Shown piece by piece: positions 1-8,594 of a stretch of 64,000 nt of DNA (its first letter is position 1; each line of letters opens with the position of its first letter). The notes beneath the pieces are model-generated. The model was not told the DNA's origin. It did no database searches and saw only the letters and a program-made list of their open reading frames with translations. The DNA is from Ruminococcus sp. UNK.MGS-30. Lineage in GTDB: Bacteria; Bacillota; Clostridia; Oscillospirales; Ruminococcaceae. The translations under genes were made by a program, and so were the position numbers. The stretch is taken from NCBI GenBank assembly GCA_000980705.1, contig LBCK01000001.1, forward strand, positions 806,001 through 870,000. The letters are read 5' to 3'.

Positions 1-165
1 CGGCTGCAAAAAAACGGCAGTCTCACCACCTATGACCGACCGTATCAAGGCAGAAACCGCCGCTATTACCGCATCACCGTCTCCGGCAGAGCGCTGCTGG
101 ATCAGTACCGGAAAGACTGGCTCACCTATAAGCAACAGGTGGACTTTTTCCTGGACGAGAAATAA
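1..165 (+). CDS. PadR-family transcriptional regulator, C-terminal end (partial)
   Basis: An open frame enters from the left edge and ends with TAA after 54 codons. The visible part reads like the end of a PadR winged-helix regulator: a wing strand (RRYYRITVSGR) followed by a helix (ALLDQYRKDWLTYKQQVDFFL) typical of the short PadR dimerisation segment. The next three genes (HAAS-domain protein, small membrane protein, DUF4097 protein) are the usual partners of PadR in Firmicutes envelope-stress modules, which supports the call. The N-terminal DNA-binding helices are outside the window. The family is inferred from a short fragment plus context. Confidence 0.7.
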   Translation, partial: RLQKNGSLTTYDRPYQGRNRRYYRITVSGRALLDQYRKDWLTYKQQVDFFLDEK

Positions 166-201
166 TTGTAGTGCGATGTAAATTCTAAAACTTTATAGAT
201 T

Positions 202-337
202 AGGCTCCCTTGAAAAGGGAGCTGGCAGCCGTAGGCTGACTGAGGGATTTGACTGTGAAACCAGCAATTCAAGAAAAAATTTCACCAGAATCCCTCCACC
301 AGCTTCGCTGGTTCCCCTTCCTTTTCAAGGGAGGCTT
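202..337. repeat. Dispersed palindromic repeat (MITE-like), copy 1
   Basis: The block begins AGGCTCCCTTGAAAAGGGA and ends with its imperfect inverse (TCCTTTTCAAGGGAGGCT), so its ends are inverted repeats of about 18 bp. Inside are smaller hairpins (CAGC..GCTG types) and the phrase GGCTGACTGAGGGATTT. A shortened copy lies after apbE near 5.9 kb, and related GAGGAGTC-type blocks recur through the window. It has no coding capacity. Confidence 0.7.
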
Positions 338-454
338 ATTCCTATCGTTTTAACTGTTACATCGTAGTAAGGGGCGATGCAAACACCGCCCCGCATACAC
401 CCCCACAATCCCTCATCATCCAAAAAGCAATCTTCAAAAAGGAGCGATATTCCT

Positions 455-1018
455 ATGACACCACAAGCATACTGCGCCCGTCTGGAACAGGCGCTTTCCT
501 CCATGCCGCCGGCAGAGCGGCAGGAGATCATCCGCTATTATCTGGAATTCCTGGAGGACGCCAGCGAGGACGAACGCAGCGCCCTCGGCACGCCGGAAGA
601 ACTGGCGCAGCGCATTCTCCGGGAAAACGGCATCTTTCCGCCGGACACCGCTGCCGCACCGCCGAAGAAAAATTCCAACCGCATTGCAAAATGGATCATC
701 CTGGCGTGTACCTGCTATATCTGGATTCCGCTGCTCACCACCTGGTACAGCCTGCTGCTTACGGCGCTGATCGTCCTGGCGGTGATTCCCATTGCCCTCT
801 GCGCCGCACTGCTGGGCGGACTGTTCACCTTTGTCCTGGCTTTGTTCCAGGATGTGCCGTCTGCGCTGATGCAGCTGGGCATGGGGCTTGCCTGCGGCGG
901 CGTCGCTGCCCTGGTCGCTTATCCCATCTGGATCGCCTGCAAAAGCATTGTAAAATTCGCCCTGTTCACCACAAAAAAGATGTGGCACTTCGTCACGAAG
1001 GGAGACGATACCCCATGA
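455..1018 (+). CDS. HAAS-domain (DUF1700-like) membrane protein
   Basis: A 187-residue protein. The first 60 residues (MTPQAYCARLEQALSSMPPA, then EIIRYYLEFLEDA and GTPEELAQRIL) match the HAAS/DUF1700 helical domain, which usually partners a PadR regulator. The rest has about three hydrophobic segments (residues 75-165). The start at 455 was chosen over an upstream in-frame ATG because AAAAAGGAG lies 9 bases before it. The stop overlaps the next start (ATGA), so the two are translationally coupled. The likely role is a membrane sensor or anti-regulator in a PadR module. This is inferred from domain and context. Confidence 0.8.
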   Translation: MTPQAYCARLEQALSSMPPAERQEIIRYYLEFLEDASEDERSALGTPEELAQRILRENGIFPPDTAAAPPKKNSNRIAKWIILACTCYIWIPLLTTWYSLLLTALIVLAVIPIALCAALLGGLFTFVLALFQDVPSALMQLGMGLACGGVAALVAYPIWIACKSIVKFALFTTKKMWHFVTKGDDTP

Positions 1019-1368
1019 AAAAACGCTGTATTCTGATCGGCGCAGTCTATGGGCTGGTGCTGCTGGGCTGGGGCATCACCGGGACTTTTTCCCCTGCCGC
1101 CCCGACCCGTTCGGAGCAGTCGGACAATGCCGTACCTGTAGAGACCATCCAGCTGGAACAGCTCTGCATCTGTCCGGGAAACACCTTTTCCGTCCGGACG
1201 AGCCAGCCGCTTTCCGCATCCCGGAATGGCTCGGTGCTTTCCCTGCGGCGGCAATGGCAGCTGTTTCAGCGCCACAGCGAAAACGATATCACCATTACCC
1301 TGCCGGCGGCGCAGTTTGCACAGCTGGAGCAGGCAGTTAATACGACCAAAAGGAGTGACCAGAAATGA
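1015..1368 (+). CDS. Small membrane-anchored protein of a PadR/DUF4097 module
   Basis: A 117-residue product starting in an ATGA overlap with the HAAS gene and ending in an ATGA overlap with the DUF4097 gene. It has one N-terminal hydrophobic segment (about residues 5-25: ILIGAVYGLVLLGWGITG) and an outside-type tail with two cysteines (LCICPG). I do not recognise a named family. Its position between two coupled genes suggests it acts with them, perhaps as a short accessory of the envelope-sensing module. Confidence 0.65.
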   Translation: MKKRCILIGAVYGLVLLGWGITGTFSPAAPTRSEQSDNAVPVETIQLEQLCICPGNTFSVRTSQPLSASRNGSVLSLRRQWQLFQRHSENDITITLPAAQFAQLEQAVNTTKRSDQK

Positions 1369-2414
1369 AAATGAAACCTTGGATCATCACCGGTGTCAGC
1401 CTGCTCTGTGCCGGAGCGATCTGCTGCGGCGCAGCCGTCCATGCCGGCGCACTGGATCAGAAACGCTACATGAAAATGCTGGATCTCACCGACTATACCG
1501 ACACCCCGGACGGTGCTTTTTCCTCCGTGCTGATGGATATTGAAAGCGCCGATGTGACCGTGCAGAACGGCAGTGCGCTTTCCGTCGCCGCAAAGAATGT
1601 CCCGGAGGACAGCTACAGCGTCACCGTCGAAAATGACACTCTGCACATTCAGATGAGTTCCAACAACGAGCCGTGGTACAGCTTCACCCGTTTCGGATTC
1701 CACCCGTTTTCCGCTCCACGGGCGAAGATCACAGTGACCCTGCCGGATGCGGAATACCAGGCAGTGGCTGTGGCAAACAGTTCCGGAGACTGCACCGTTT
1801 CCGGCATCAGCGTCAGCACCCTGTCCCTGGATCTGGATTACGGCGACTGCTGGGTACAGAATGTGACGGCGGCGAGTCTGACTGCCGTCAACAAAGCCGG
1901 AGAACTGACGATCTCGGACAGCAGCGTCAGCGGCACGGCATCCCTGGTGCTGAATTACGGCGATCTCACAGCCAAAAACACCGAGGTGCAGAATCTGTGC
2001 AAGGTGAAAAACGATGCCGGGGACATCAATCTGACCGATTTTTCCTGCGGCAGCAGCGAAATGGAACTGGAATATGGCGATTTGAAACTGAAAAAATTCA
2101 CCGAAACCGACAAGACCAAGTCTAGTGCATTCACCCTTTCCGATGGTGATGTGCGGTGCGAGACCAGCACGCTCTGGAACAGCAGCTTCGACATGGATTT
2201 CGGAGACATTCAGACCACAGACACGGCGCTGTACGGCAATACTGCCATTTCCATGGACTACGGCGATGTGCGGCTGAATCTCCACGGCAGCAACGCCGAC
2301 TATAATGTGGGCTATTCCTACGCTGCCGGTTCGCTGAACGGCAGCAGCCCCAACCAGATCGCCATTACCGGTGACCAGACGCTGATGGATTCCAGCGTTA
2401 CGTTTACGGAATGA
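1365..2414 (+). CDS. DUF4097-family beta-helix protein
   Basis: A 349-residue protein with an N-terminal membrane segment (residues 5-27) and then repeated short strand motifs of the form LxLDYGDCxVQN, LVLNYGDLTAKN, MELEYGDLKLKK and ISMDYGDVRLN. This is the repeating GD-turn pattern of DUF4097 putative adhesins, a right-handed beta-helix fold. It is the last gene of the PadR-HAAS-small protein-DUF4097 unit, and a strong terminator follows at once. Its role is probably at the cell surface or envelope. The molecular function is not established for the family. Confidence 0.8.
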   Translation: MKMKPWIITGVSLLCAGAICCGAAVHAGALDQKRYMKMLDLTDYTDTPDGAFSSVLMDIESADVTVQNGSALSVAAKNVPEDSYSVTVENDTLHIQMSSNNEPWYSFTRFGFHPFSAPRAKITVTLPDAEYQAVAVANSSGDCTVSGISVSTLSLDLDYGDCWVQNVTAASLTAVNKAGELTISDSSVSGTASLVLNYGDLTAKNTEVQNLCKVKNDAGDINLTDFSCGSSEMELEYGDLKLKKFTETDKTKSSAFTLSDGDVRCETSTLWNSSFDMDFGDIQTTDTALYGNTAISMDYGDVRLNLHGSNADYNVGYSYAAGSLNGSSPNQIAITGDQTLMDSSVTFTE

Positions 2415-2425
2415 GCTGAAACGCA

Positions 2426-2474
2426 AAAAACCGCATCGCCTCCGGAAAATTTCCCGGAAAGCGATGCGGTTTTC
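2426..2474. terminator. Bidirectional rho-independent terminator
   Basis: The perfect arms AAAACCGCATCGC and GCGATGCGGTTTT enclose a 20-base loop, with A-run and T-run flanks. It sits between the convergent DUF4097 and UDP-sugar pyrophosphorylase genes and can serve both. Confidence 0.9.
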
Positions 2475-2493
2475 TATTTGTATTCGTTTCTGC

Positions 2494-3720
2494 TTACAGA
2501 ACCACGCCGTTCTGTTCCAGCAGCGCCTGTGCCGTTGCCACAGAATCCACACCCTCGGCGTTCTTTACCGGGGCAAATTCCCTGGTGCGGTCTACCTCAA
2601 ACGCCAGACAGCTGTCCTGCATATGCACCATATCCAGCACCAGCGTCTCGAACTTGTAGCCGTTGGGCGTGTCCGGCTTTACCAGCTCGCCCTGTTCGTT
2701 CAGATGTGCGATCTTCTTGTGTGCGATGTGCAGCGGAAAATCCGAACCCAGGGTGTGCATCAGCGCATCCACCCGGAACAGATAGTTCAGGATCACGCCG
2801 AACCGATAGGCGAGCGTGCCGTCCGGATTGCGGCGTGTGCGCATTTCCTCGGTCATCTCGTAGTATTCCACGATGGACGGCTTGTCGTCCTCCAGACATA
2901 GAACGCCTACACGCTCGTCCGGTGCCGCCTTGCTGACTACCTTTCCGCCGGACGCACAGCCCGACGCAATGGTCGCACCCAGGAATACCGGGTCAGCGAT
3001 CTGCTGCAATACGTTGTCCACGGCGAATACGTTCAGCCACTCGATGCCGATCTCGTTGACCAGCTCCAGCAGACCGGCACGCTGCATGGAAGAGAACCAG
3101 CCGCCGTTGCCGTTGGGCGAGAGGACGATCTGATCCGGAGCGCTCATGAAGATCTTTCCGTTTTCGTCCACTGCCGGCTCGGTCTCCTGCCGGAAGAAAT
3201 GCACATTGTCGGCGCTGTAGCCGAAATAGTCGTGTTCCTTCAGAAAAGCACGTGTTTCTGCGTCATTCTGCTCGCTGGTCATGATGAAAAGCGGCACATA
3301 CGCCTGCGCCTCATCGGTCACCTTTTTCAGATTGTGGATCAGACACTCAAAGATATACAGATCCCGTGTCTTTCCCATGTTGTACATTCCCTTGGGATGG
3401 TCAAATCCCAGCCGGGAGCCCTGACCGCCTGCCAGCAGAACGGCGCCCACTTTTGCCTCCCGGATCGCCCGGAGACCGATCTCCCGGTATTCTTCTGATT
3501 TTTCAGCGATCTGTTCCAGCGTCGCCGCACCCAGGGGCGCAAAGCTGCCACGCTTTTGTGCAGCGGCATCCCGGTTCTGAAATTGCGGACGCTCCAGCTG
3601 CAAGCCTTCGATCTGTTCCAGCAGGTGTGCCTGCTGTTCCGGCGTCAGCTGGTCGTAATAGCGGAGCAGGTGTTCCTGTCCATGCTCCGTCAGATATGCC
3701 AGTGCCTGTTCGTATGTCAT
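2494..3720 (-). CDS. UDPGP-type UTP:sugar-1-phosphate uridylyltransferase
   Basis: A 408-residue enzyme of the eukaryote-like UDPGP/UAP1 family, which makes UDP-sugars (UDP-GlcNAc or UDP-Glc) from UTP and a sugar 1-phosphate. The nucleotide-binding signature is seen near residue 95 (LLAGGQGSRLGFDHPKGMYN). Other matches are the substrate-loop region around LSPNGNGGWFSS and the late KFETLVLDMV segment. Length agrees with bacterial members. An AAGAAAGG ribosome site precedes the ATG by about 10 bases. It is monocistronic, with a promoter near 3.87 kb and the convergent terminator downstream. Whether hexosamine or glucose is the preferred substrate cannot be told from sequence alone. Confidence 0.85.
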   Translation of the reverse strand: MTYEQALAYLTEHGQEHLLRYYDQLTPEQQAHLLEQIEGLQLERPQFQNRDAAAQKRGSFAPLGAATLEQIAEKSEEYREIGLRAIREAKVGAVLLAGGQGSRLGFDHPKGMYNMGKTRDLYIFECLIHNLKKVTDEAQAYVPLFIMTSEQNDAETRAFLKEHDYFGYSADNVHFFRQETEPAVDENGKIFMSAPDQIVLSPNGNGGWFSSMQRAGLLELVNEIGIEWLNVFAVDNVLQQIADPVFLGATIASGCASGGKVVSKAAPDERVGVLCLEDDKPSIVEYYEMTEEMRTRRNPDGTLAYRFGVILNYLFRVDALMHTLGSDFPLHIAHKKIAHLNEQGELVKPDTPNGYKFETLVLDMVHMQDSCLAFEVDRTREFAPVKNAEGVDSVATAQALLEQNGVVL

Positions 3721-3854
3721 ATGCCATATACCTTTCTTGAAAAAACCGGTGCGTTACCCTCAGCGCCTGTTTCGCATCCCTTGCACCGGGCTTGTTGTTT
3801 TCTGGAAATGCCGTAATGTTCCGATGGCATTGCCGTACAAATGATAGTAACCGT

Positions 3855-3883
3855 ATTATATCACAATCTTCGGAAAAAAACAA
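3855..3883 (-). promoter_or_regulatory. Promoter of the UDP-sugar pyrophosphorylase gene
   Basis: On the minus strand, TTGTTT, a 17-base spacer and TATAAT. It lies about 130 bases before the start codon. Confidence 0.6.
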
Positions 3884-3983
3884 GCCTTTTTGTAAAAAAA
3901 CGTACGATTTCGGAAGAAAATGAGGCATATGCGAAATCGTTCCCACAAAATCCTACATAATTTTAACACAAAAAAATGTATGC

Positions 3984-4601
3984 TTAACGGGAATACGGCA
4001 CAAGCCCCAGGATCTCGAACGCCTGGGAGCGCTGCCACAGGTCGGCAGTCACGTAGATGTCAAAGCCCTCACCCGGCTGGCACTGCAATTCCTGGGGCGA
4101 GATCTTCGGCAGCCCGAACCCGGCCAGCATATTGGCGATCATGCCGCCGTGGGTAATCATGGCGCAGTGCAGCAGATCTTCCCGCATCATATCGGTGATG
4201 ATCTCCCGGAGCGCCTTGAAAATGCGCAGCTGTACCTCCTTGACGCTCTCACCCTGTGGCGGACGGCAGTCCATGCCGCCTTTGAGCCACTCCTTGAACT
4301 CCGGCTTTTCCACCAGTTCGTCGGCGGACTTTCCCTCAAATGCGCCGAAATCCATCTCGATCAGATTGTCCACAGTCTGGATCTGCACGTCCGGGAACAG
4401 GATCTCTGCGGTCTCGGTACAGCGCCGCAGAGGGCTGCTGTACACCCGTGCCACATTGGGATATTGGAACTCGTCCATTTTTCCGGCAAGCTCGGCTGCG
4501 CCCTTGTCGGAAAGCGGAAAATCGGTTCTGCCGATGTAAATGCCCTTGTCGTTTGCGGCAGTTCTGCCGTGCCGGATCACGCTGATGCGATAACCTTTCA
4601 T
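3984..4601 (-). CDS. Histidine phosphatase family protein (phosphoglycerate mutase-like)
   Basis: A 205-residue protein. The catalytic RHG motif is at the N-terminus (YRISVIRHGRTAAN), followed by the YSSPLRRCTETAEIL arginine motif and a late THGGM histidine. These are the hallmarks of cofactor-independent-type acid/alpha-ribazole/phosphoglycerate phosphatases. The start at 4601 was preferred over a longer frame because AGGAGGT stands 10 bases upstream. The substrate cannot be assigned, since members act on sugar phosphates, nucleotides or cobalamin intermediates. It is divergent from apbE. Confidence 0.85.
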   Translation of the reverse strand: MKGYRISVIRHGRTAANDKGIYIGRTDFPLSDKGAAELAGKMDEFQYPNVARVYSSPLRRCTETAEILFPDVQIQTVDNLIEMDFGAFEGKSADELVEKPEFKEWLKGGMDCRPPQGESVKEVQLRIFKALREIITDMMREDLLHCAMITHGGMIANMLAGFGLPKISPQELQCQPGEGFDIYVTADLWQRSQAFEILGLVPYSR

Positions 4602-4716
4602 AAAAAGAGAAACCTCCTGTGCAAAATTGTTGGGGAAACCAGAATCTCCGCAAAACCTGCCGGTTCTGTTGCGGAATAAGTCATAATTTCGTTGTAAAAT
4701 AAACAATTATTTTCCG

Positions 4717-4745
4717 TTTACAAAAGAAACGGGTTGTATTATAAT
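4717..4745 (+). promoter_or_regulatory. Promoter of apbE
   Basis: TTTACA, a 17-base spacer and TATAAT. The transcript would start just before a 46-bp hairpin and then read into apbE. Confidence 0.65.
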
Positions 4746-4755
4746 ATAGGTTGAG

Positions 4756-4801
4756 GGCAACAACGCACAAAAACGGCATCCGTTTTTTGTGCAGTGTTGC
4801 C
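4756..4801. repeat. Long hairpin with MITE-like ends in the apbE leader
   Basis: Arms GGCAACAACGCACAAAAA and their near-inverse (TTTTTTGTGCAGTGTTGCC) flank a tiny loop. The outer 14 bases resemble the inverted ends of the 172-bp element at 41.3 kb, so this may be a collapsed copy. It lies inside the predicted apbE leader and could also influence expression. Confidence 0.55.
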
Positions 4802-4897
4802 ATATCTGCGCCGTTTCGGCGGATGCTGTTTCGCCGGAAGCGGCAGCAGATATACCTTTATTATATCATATTCCCCGAAGAAAAGAAAGATGTTTTT

Positions 4898-5860
4898 ATG
4901 ATTCGCTGGAAAAAACTTTTTGCCGCTCTGCCCCTGCTGCTGACGGCGTGCGCATCTCCCACAGAGCAGGCGCAGACGGAGACGGTCTGGGCAATGGATA
5001 CGGCTTGTACCATCACCCTGCACGGCGGCGGCGTTTCTGAAACCGCATCCCTGCTGCGCACCCTGGACGAGACGCTGGACAACTACAGCACAGACAGCGC
5101 CGTTTCCCGGCTGAACCAATCGGGGACGCTCTCCGGCGAGGAGGACGTTTCCCGTCTGGTGCAGGAGACGGCGGCGCTCCAGAGGGACTACGGGGACAGC
5201 GTGGATCTGACCGTGGGGCAGCTGACCCGGCTCTGGGGCATCACCACAGATACGCCCCACGTCCCGACCCGGGCGGAGCTGGCAGAAGTTCTGCCCACCA
5301 TTTCCCCGGAACACGTGTCCGTCCAGGCGGACGGCACAGTTACTCTGACGGACGGTGCCCAGCTGGACTGCGGCGCTGTGGGAAAGGGCTACAGCCTGGA
5401 TCGTGTCAAGGCGGCGCTGGACGAGTCCGGCACTGCCGCATGGGGTACGGTCTCTATGACCTCGTCCATTTTGTGCTACGGGGAAAAGCCGGACGGGGCA
5501 GCGTTTCAGATCCAGATCCGTGACCCGGACGGAGACGGCACATTGGGGACGGTGTCAACTGACAGTTGTTTCTTGTCCACCTCCGGCGGATATGAACGGT
5601 ATTTTATTGCGGATGACGGCAAGAAATACTGCCACATCCTGGACCCGAAAACGGGAATGCCGGCGGAATCCGATCTGACCACGGTGACGGTGTTCTGCGA
5701 CAGCGGACTGAAGTCGGACTTTCTCTCCACTCTCATCTGGATGGAGGGCAGTGAGAACCTGCCGGCGCATCTGAAAGCGAAGGAATACCAGATCGTCGCC
5801 CAGGACACCGCCGGAACGCTGTACGTCAGCGACGGGCTGGACTTCACACCCGACGCATAG
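4898..5860 (+). CDS. apbE: FAD:protein FMN transferase
   Basis: A 320-residue lipoprotein that covalently attaches FMN to threonines of Rnf/Nqr-type subunits on the outer face of the membrane. The signal peptide ends in the lipobox LLTAC. Family motifs seen are AMDTACTI near the start, DCGAVGKGYSLDRV (flavin-binding, usual form D-GG-AKGYA-D) and HILDPKTGMPA. The start at 4898 gives a normal signal peptide; the longer upstream frame has none. The rnf operon begins about 220 bases downstream, and RnfG and RnfD there carry its target threonine motif, so its substrates are probably these two. A GYERYF segment replaces the more usual GNYERFF-like stretch, which is a minor change. Confidence 0.92.
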   Translation: MIRWKKLFAALPLLLTACASPTEQAQTETVWAMDTACTITLHGGGVSETASLLRTLDETLDNYSTDSAVSRLNQSGTLSGEEDVSRLVQETAALQRDYGDSVDLTVGQLTRLWGITTDTPHVPTRAELAEVLPTISPEHVSVQADGTVTLTDGAQLDCGAVGKGYSLDRVKAALDESGTAAWGTVSMTSSILCYGEKPDGAAFQIQIRDPDGDGTLGTVSTDSCFLSTSGGYERYFIADDGKKYCHILDPKTGMPAESDLTTVTVFCDSGLKSDFLSTLIWMEGSENLPAHLKAKEYQIVAQDTAGTLYVSDGLDFTPDA

Positions 5861-5896
5861 CAAGCCGCATCACCCTTACAAGAGCCTTATTTATAC

Positions 5897-5992
5897 AAGG
5901 CTCCCTTGAAAAGGGAGCTGGCAGCCGAAGGCTGACTGAGGGATTTTGCTGTGAAGTCTGCAATTCAAGGAAAGGCTTTACCGGAATCTTTC
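5897..5992. repeat. Dispersed repeat, truncated copy
   Basis: Shares AGGCTCCCTTGAAAAGGGA, GGCTGACTGAGGGATTT and a degenerate right half with the repeat at 202-337, but lacks the right inverted end. It fills most of the gap between apbE and rnfC. Confidence 0.65.
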
Positions 5993-6084
5993 CAAATCAT
6001 TCCCAACGCCTATCACAGAAACCATTTCATTTCTGTAGATATATCATGTAAAGCAACCCGAAAAAGCGAAAGGAGCTGTATTCT

Positions 6085-7371
6085 ATGAAGAAACTGCATG
6101 GTGTGCGGCTGGCACACCATAAAAACACAGAGAACTGTGCCTCTGTTCCTCTGCCCCTGCCGAAACTGATGCGTATTCCCATGAGTATGCACATCGGCGC
6201 ACCCTGTACCCCTGCGGTAAAGCCGAGGGATACGGTGCTGGTGGGGCAGAAGATCGGGGACACGGATGCCTTTATGGCAGCACCCATCCACTCCGGCGTG
6301 TCCGGCACAGTAAAGGCAATCTCCACCTACCGGATGTCCAATGGCAGAACCTGCCCCATGGTGGAGATCGAAACGGACGGACAGCAGACCGTCTGTCCCG
6401 ACGTCTGTCCGCCCACGGTGACCGACAAGGAGAGCTTTCTCAAAGCGGTACGGGAGAGCGGTCTGGTGGGCATGGGCGGCGCAAGCTTTCCCACCCATGT
6501 CAAGCTGAATCCCAAGCAGAAGGTAGACACCCTGGTCATCAACGCTGCCGAATGCGAACCGTACATCACTTCCGACTACCGCCAGATGGTGGAGGCACCG
6601 GATGAAGTGCTGGACGGCGTTCTCCAGGTGCTGCACTGGCTGGATATTCCAAAGGCAGTGATCGGCATCGAGACCAACAAGCCGGAGGCGATCCGCATTC
6701 TCACGGAAAAAGCCAAGGCACACCCGGAAATCCAGATCTTTTCCCTGCCCACTACCTACCCCCAGGGCGCAGAAAAGGTGCTGATCTATCACAGCCTGGG
6801 ACGCACCGTCATGGAGGGTCAGCTGCCGGCAGACCAGGGCGTCATTGTGATGAACGTCTCTTCTGTGGCATTCCTCAGCCGCTATCTCAAGACGGGTATG
6901 CCTATGGTACAGCGCATGGTGACTGTAGACGGCGACGCTGTGGGAAAGCCGTGCAACGTGATCGTTCCCATGGGAACACCGGTGCAGGATGTGCTGGATT
7001 TCGCCCAGTGTGACATGGAGCGTGCGAAAAAGCTGCTGTACGGCGGCCCGATGATGGGCATTGCCATCCCGGACACTGCCGACCCGATTCTGAAGGCAAA
7101 CAACGCCGTTCTGGCGCTGGAAAACTTCGTTTCGCCGGAACCGTCTGCCTGCATCCACTGCGGCAGATGCGTCCACGCCTGTCCCCTGCGGCTTATGCCC
7201 ACGGAAATCGCCAAGGCGTACCGCCGGGAGGACAGCGAGGCGCTGGGCAAGCTGAAAGTGACCCTGTGCATGAACTGCGGCTGCTGCACCTACGCCTGTC
7301 CGGCAAAACGCCCCGTGGCAGAGACCAACCAGCTGGCAAAGGCGTTCTATATGTCCAGTATTAAAAAATAA
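6085..7371 (+). CDS. rnfC: Electron transport complex subunit RnfC
   Basis: A 428-residue subunit of the ion-pumping ferredoxin:NAD+ oxidoreductase. It binds NADH/FMN and two 4Fe-4S clusters on the cytoplasmic side. Seen are GMGGASFPTHVKL (flavin/NADH-binding region, about residue 130) and two cysteine sets, C356/C359/C362/C366 and C395/C398/C401/C405, each followed by proline. AAAGGAG precedes the ATG. It is the first gene of rnfCDGEAB, the gene order known from acetogens and clostridia. The length is typical of short clostridial RnfC proteins. Confidence 0.96.
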   Translation: MKKLHGVRLAHHKNTENCASVPLPLPKLMRIPMSMHIGAPCTPAVKPRDTVLVGQKIGDTDAFMAAPIHSGVSGTVKAISTYRMSNGRTCPMVEIETDGQQTVCPDVCPPTVTDKESFLKAVRESGLVGMGGASFPTHVKLNPKQKVDTLVINAAECEPYITSDYRQMVEAPDEVLDGVLQVLHWLDIPKAVIGIETNKPEAIRILTEKAKAHPEIQIFSLPTTYPQGAEKVLIYHSLGRTVMEGQLPADQGVIVMNVSSVAFLSRYLKTGMPMVQRMVTVDGDAVGKPCNVIVPMGTPVQDVLDFAQCDMERAKKLLYGGPMMGIAIPDTADPILKANNAVLALENFVSPEPSACIHCGRCVHACPLRLMPTEIAKAYRREDSEALGKLKVTLCMNCGCCTYACPAKRPVAETNQLAKAFYMSSIKK

Positions 7372-7373
7372 AA

Positions 7374-7525
7374 ACTCCTCAGTCAGCCTGCGGCTGCCAG
7401 CTCCTCTGGGAGAGGAGCCAATTTAGCCTCCTCTTTAGAGGTGATTCCCCACGGGGTGGGGAAATGTCACCGCAGGTGACAAAAGGGACCGCTCAGTACG
7501 AGGTGCCCGAAGGGCGGAGGAGTCA
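7374..7525. repeat. GAGGAGTC-type dispersed repeat between rnfC and rnfD
   Basis: Begins ACTCCTCAGTCAGCC and ends GGCGGAGGAGTC, so the ends are inverted. Internal hairpins include GGAGAGGAGCC and the CCCCACGGGGTGGGG palindrome. Near-identical phrases occur at 14.0, 46.4, 52.2 and 61.0 kb. It sits inside an operon, so it must be transcribed through. Confidence 0.7.
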
Positions 7526-7597
7526 ACCCCTTCTTAAAAAAGAAACCCCATCCCCACCCAACACCCGAAAAAATAAACTCATGGAGGATGATAAACC

Positions 7598-8593
7598 ATG
7601 TCATTACTTACAATTTCTCCGTCACCCCACGTGCGCAGCAGCATGACCACGCAGAAGATCATGCTGCTGGTGGTGCTGGCACTTGTGCCGGCGATCGTGG
7701 CGGCGACTGTGGTCTTTGGACCACGTGCTTTGTTTATGGTGATATACTGTGCAGTTATCAGTATGTTCACCGAACTGGTCTGTCAGCGGCTCATGCAGAA
7801 AGAAGTGACCGTGACAGACGGCAGCGCTATGCTCACCGGCGTGCTGCTGGCGCTGAACCTGCCGGTAACCCTGCCCCTGTGGGAGGCTGCCATCGGCTGC
7901 GTCTTTGCCGTTGCTGTGGTAAAACAGCTGTTCGGCGGTCTGGGCTGCAACTTTGCGAACCCTGCCATCACCGGACGTGTGTTCCTGCTGCTGTCCTTCG
8001 GCGGCGATATGACCACCTGGGTCAAGCCGTTCTATTATCAGGGCAATAACTTTATCGTCAAGCTGCTCATGGATAACCCCAGAATCCCGGACGGCGTCAC
8101 CGGCGCAACCCCGCTTGCATCCGGAAACGCAAACCTGCTGGATCTGTTCCTGGGCAACGTGGGCGGCTCTCTTGGTGAGACCTCGGCGCTGGCACTGCTC
8201 ATCGGCGGCATTTTCCTGCTGGTCATGGGCATTATCTCCTGGCATACCCCTGTGGCATACCTGGGCGGTCTGGCTGTGCTGGAACTGTTCTATACCATTG
8301 CCACCGGCGGCGAAATAACCGATGTGCTGTACGCCCTGCTCAGCGGCGGCGTTATCCTGGGCGCATTCTTCATGGCGACCGACTATGTGACAACGCCCAT
8401 CACCGGAACCGGAAAGCTGATCTTCGGTCTGGGCTGTGCGGTGCTGACCTTCGTCATCCGGGAATTTGCCAATATGCCGGAGGGATGCTCGTTCTCCATC
8501 CTGCTGATGAACCTGCTGACCCCGTATATTGACAAGCTGACTATGACCCATCCTTTCGGCGCAAAGCCCGCAGTGAAAAAGGAGGCGAAATAA
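7598..8593 (+). CDS. rnfD: Electron transport complex subunit RnfD
   Basis: A 331-residue integral membrane subunit with about nine hydrophobic segments. The FMN-attachment motif is seen as GVTGATPLA with the acceptor Thr171. ApbE encoded upstream would load the flavin. An ATGGAGGATGATAAACC leader gives a good ribosome site. It follows rnfC after a repeat-filled 226-base gap and precedes rnfG by one base, so the membrane subunits are tightly coupled. Confidence 0.95.
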   Translation: MSLLTISPSPHVRSSMTTQKIMLLVVLALVPAIVAATVVFGPRALFMVIYCAVISMFTELVCQRLMQKEVTVTDGSAMLTGVLLALNLPVTLPLWEAAIGCVFAVAVVKQLFGGLGCNFANPAITGRVFLLLSFGGDMTTWVKPFYYQGNNFIVKLLMDNPRIPDGVTGATPLASGNANLLDLFLGNVGGSLGETSALALLIGGIFLLVMGIISWHTPVAYLGGLAVLELFYTIATGGEITDVLYALLSGGVILGAFFMATDYVTTPITGTGKLIFGLGCAVLTFVIREFANMPEGCSFSILLMNLLTPYIDKLTMTHPFGAKPAVKKEAK

Positions 8594-8594
8594 C

